Position numbers and translations under genes: made by a program. A stretch of 64,000 bases of DNA from Winogradskyella sp. (lineage in GTDB: Bacteria > Bacteroidota > Bacteroidia > Flavobacteriales > Flavobacteriaceae). Location: positions 331,294 through 395,293 of the forward strand of contig NZ_JABSSU010000005.1 in the NCBI RefSeq assembly GCF_013213835.1, in the 5' to 3' direction. Shown one piece after another: positions 62,686 to 64,000 of this stretch. Under the pieces are notes generated by a model. The model made no database searches. It saw only the letters and a program-made list of their open reading frames with translations, and was not told the origin of the DNA. Each line of letters starts with the position of its first letter. Position 1 is the first letter of the stretch.

Positions 62686-63423
62686 TTATTTAAAGGTCAA
62701 ACCAGTTAAGTTCTCTAGTAATTTTTTTGATAGCATAAACTCAGATTTTGCTGTTTCATATTCTGACTCTATCCTTGCCGTGATATCAAAAATTCTCACA
62801 TATTCATATACTGGTATTAATCCGTTTTTATATTCCTTTTCTGCCATTTCCATACTTACCTTGGCATTACCCAAATTCTTTGCCTTGAGCTCTAACAAGT
62901 TTTGTTTAAGAAGTAAGTCTTCATAGTAAATGATGACGGTTTCTCTTATCTCGTCTCTTTGAAATTTTAAGTAATTCTCAGCTTGTGAAATTTCAGCTTT
63001 AGCTTGCTTAACATCGGCCTTACGATGTAAAATATCGAACACTGGAATCTTAAGGAAGAATCCAACACCAAAATTCATTTGAGTAGCTGTAGTAGACAGA
63101 TTTATTGCATTGCCGCCTGTAACATTGGTAGAAACATTATCAAAGGTACCATAGCGCGAGTCTGCATAAATACCAAAGTTTCTTGTCCAGTTTCTTTTCT
63201 TAGCTTTCAGATTTGACTTTTTAACTTCAATCTGATCTTCTCTGTAACCAAGTAAACCATTATTAGCCCAAGCTGAATCTATTAAAACTTCAAGCTTAGG
63301 AATCAGTAATTTGAAAGATTCTGGCTCTTTAACATCCACTATGGAGTCTTGTGCATTTGCAACAAAAGTGTGTGTGAATAAAACAACAAGTAGCGTTGCT
63401 ACCGTTCTTAGAGAGTTTTTCAT
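62686..63423 (-). CDS. Half-length TolC-family outer-membrane exporter component
   Basis: The 245-residue product has a signal peptide (to about 24, FVANAQ) and one TolC-type repeat: helix, a strand pair region (FGIYADSRYG; MNFGVGFFLKIPVFDI), and long helices with ADVKQAKAEISQAENYL and AEKEYKNGLIPVYEYV. TolC proteins have two such repeats in 400-500 residues; this has one. It stops normally at TAA and shows no frameshift. It precedes the co-polymerase gene by 13 bp and probably stands in for Wza as exporter, since no SLBB/Wza gene is seen. Confidence 0.8.
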   Translation of the reverse strand: MKNSLRTVATLLVVLFTHTFVANAQDSIVDVKEPESFKLLIPKLEVLIDSAWANNGLLGYREDQIEVKKSNLKAKKRNWTRNFGIYADSRYGTFDNVSTNVTGGNAINLSTTATQMNFGVGFFLKIPVFDILHRKADVKQAKAEISQAENYLKFQRDEIRETVIIYYEDLLLKQNLLELKAKNLGNAKVSMEMAEKEYKNGLIPVYEYVRIFDITARIESEYETAKSEFMLSKKLLENLTGLTFK

Positions 63424-63640
63424 GATTTGGGGCTAATTGAATAACTTATCTTATTACTAAATTACAATTTCATTAGTGTGAATTCGCTTATATTTCGACG
63501 GATAACCATTAAGTGTAGACGAACAGATAGTATATAATGTTAAAGCATTTCTGTTTATAACACCTTGATTATAAATACAAAAGGCCGCCAATTCAAATTA
63601 CTAGAACTAGCAGCCTTTCAAAAAAACTAAACCTGAATTT
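63424..63640. other. 217-bp region upstream of the exopolysaccharide operon
   Basis: Probably the operon promoter region. It holds a CCGTCGAA motif (63496-63502) with a GTTCGTC partner 24 bp away, and, at its far end, the terminator of the sugar transferase gene. No TAnnTTTG box is clear. Confidence 0.5.
63579..63620 (-). terminator. Terminator after the priming sugar transferase
   Basis: On the minus strand AAAGGCTGCT pairs with GGCGGCCTTT (10 bp including two G-T pairs), then TTTTG. It separates the sugar transferase transcript from the operon that starts at 63423. Confidence 0.7.
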
Positions 63641-64000
63641 TTATACTGTACTTTTTTGGAATAACGCTGGCACGGTTCTCATTAAAATCTTTAAATCGAA
63701 CCATAATGAATAATTATTTCCAATAAAGTATTCTGCATATTTATTATCTAAAGCAATACGTTCTTCTTCAGACATATCACCTCCTTTTCCTCTTAATTCA
63801 ACCTGCCATAAACCTGTAATTCCGGCTGGTGCTAAAAATCTTTTTGACTTCTGATCTTGAGTTAACAACTCAGCTTCATAAACTGGTAATGGTCTATTAC
63901 CAACTAAAGACATATCGCCTTTAATGACATTGATAAGTTGTGGTAATTCATCTATACTTGTATTTCTGATAATTTTACCAACCCTTGTAATACGAGGATC
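63641..64000 (-). CDS. Priming sugar transferase (polyprenyl phosphate glycosyl-1-phosphate transferase), N-terminus outside window
   Basis: The frame is open to the right edge, so only the last 119 residues are seen. It starts PRITRVGKIIRNTSIDELPQ split over 63920-64000, then VIKGDMSLVGNRPLP, GITGLWQV and a C-terminal FDLKILMRTVPALF: the conserved end of the bacterial sugar transferase (WbaP/WcaJ) domain. It should place the first sugar phosphate on undecaprenyl phosphate to start exopolysaccharide repeats. It lies upstream of the operon, on the same strand, behind a terminator. ATG at 63913 is internal, not the start. Confidence 0.92.
   Translation of the reverse strand, partial: DPRITRVGKIIRNTSIDELPQLINVIKGDMSLVGNRPLPVYEAELLTQDQKSKRFLAPAGITGLWQVELRGKGGDMSEEERIALDNKYAEYFIGNNYSLWFDLKILMRTVPALFQKSTV

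Noticed and set aside
1..64000. CRISPR arrays, insertion sequences, prophage, integrative element ends
   Set aside because: No spaced direct repeats of the right size, no transposase, integrase or phage structural gene was seen. The single tRNA has no partial 3' copy in the window that would mark an attachment site.

Overview
The window looks like a stretch of chromosome from a marine-type member of the Flavobacteriaceae (Bacteroidota). The DNA is AT-rich. Genes lack clear Shine-Dalgarno sites, and several promoters fit the Bacteroidota pattern TTG-N18-20-TAnnTTTG. There are SusC/SusD pairs, an amylase with a type IX secretion (T9SS) C-terminal tail, many Cys-anchored lipoproteins, and families typical of this group (DUF4270, DUF4907, DUF4407, LruC). 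No rRNA, CRISPR array, phage or transposase gene was seen; one tRNA (Leu, anticodon TAG) is present.

Layout. 1-11.7 kb: housekeeping and signalling genes: SelO (cut by the left edge), a DUF4270 lipoprotein translationally overlapped with an outer-membrane protein, a Kelch lipoprotein, a DUF4907/LytS/LytTR signalling operon, an HD-phosphohydrolase fused to a Pycsar-type transmembrane domain, a GAF-domain protein and a small secreted protein. 11.7-37.9 kb: a large alpha-glucan (starch/glycogen/maltodextrin) utilisation locus. The left arm, on the minus strand, encodes GH97, two GH13 amylases, GH31, an esterase, a SusA-like GH13, maltose phosphorylase (GH65), beta-phosphoglucomutase, a sugar transporter and a LacI regulator. 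The right arm, on the plus strand, encodes SusC, SusD, a three-repeat SusE/F-like lipoprotein and a T9SS-exported GH13 amylase. A perfect 18-bp palindrome in front of susC is the likely LacI operator. The pathway reads as surface binding and cutting, SusCD import, periplasmic trimming, maltose uptake, then phosphorolysis to beta-glucose 1-phosphate and glucose 6-phosphate.

38-44.4 kb: tRNA-Leu, an M20 dipeptidase, a BlaI/BlaR1-type regulator pair whose promoter is covered by three BlaI-like operators, a DUF4407 membrane protein and an NTF2-like lipoprotein. 44.5-51 kb: two small STAS-domain proteins, a PhnA gene broken by one in-frame TAA, and two tandemly duplicated LruC-domain lipoproteins whose terminators were duplicated with them.

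51-64 kb: one tightly packed minus-strand exopolysaccharide operon: a half-length TolC-like protein, a Wzz/BY-kinase-like protein with a degenerate kinase domain, a Wzx flippase, a Wzy/ligase-like protein, a phosphoribosyltransferase-HAD fusion, four glycosyltransferases and a small glycosyltransferase-like protein. A priming sugar transferase cut by the right edge lies upstream of it, behind a terminator. The least explained parts are the PRTase-HAD fusion, the orphan HD-PycTM protein, the STAS/LruC block, and a TCGTCG-type motif shared by the intergenic regions of the STAS/LruC block and the exopolysaccharide operon. All functions are read from sequence motifs and context; no database search was run.
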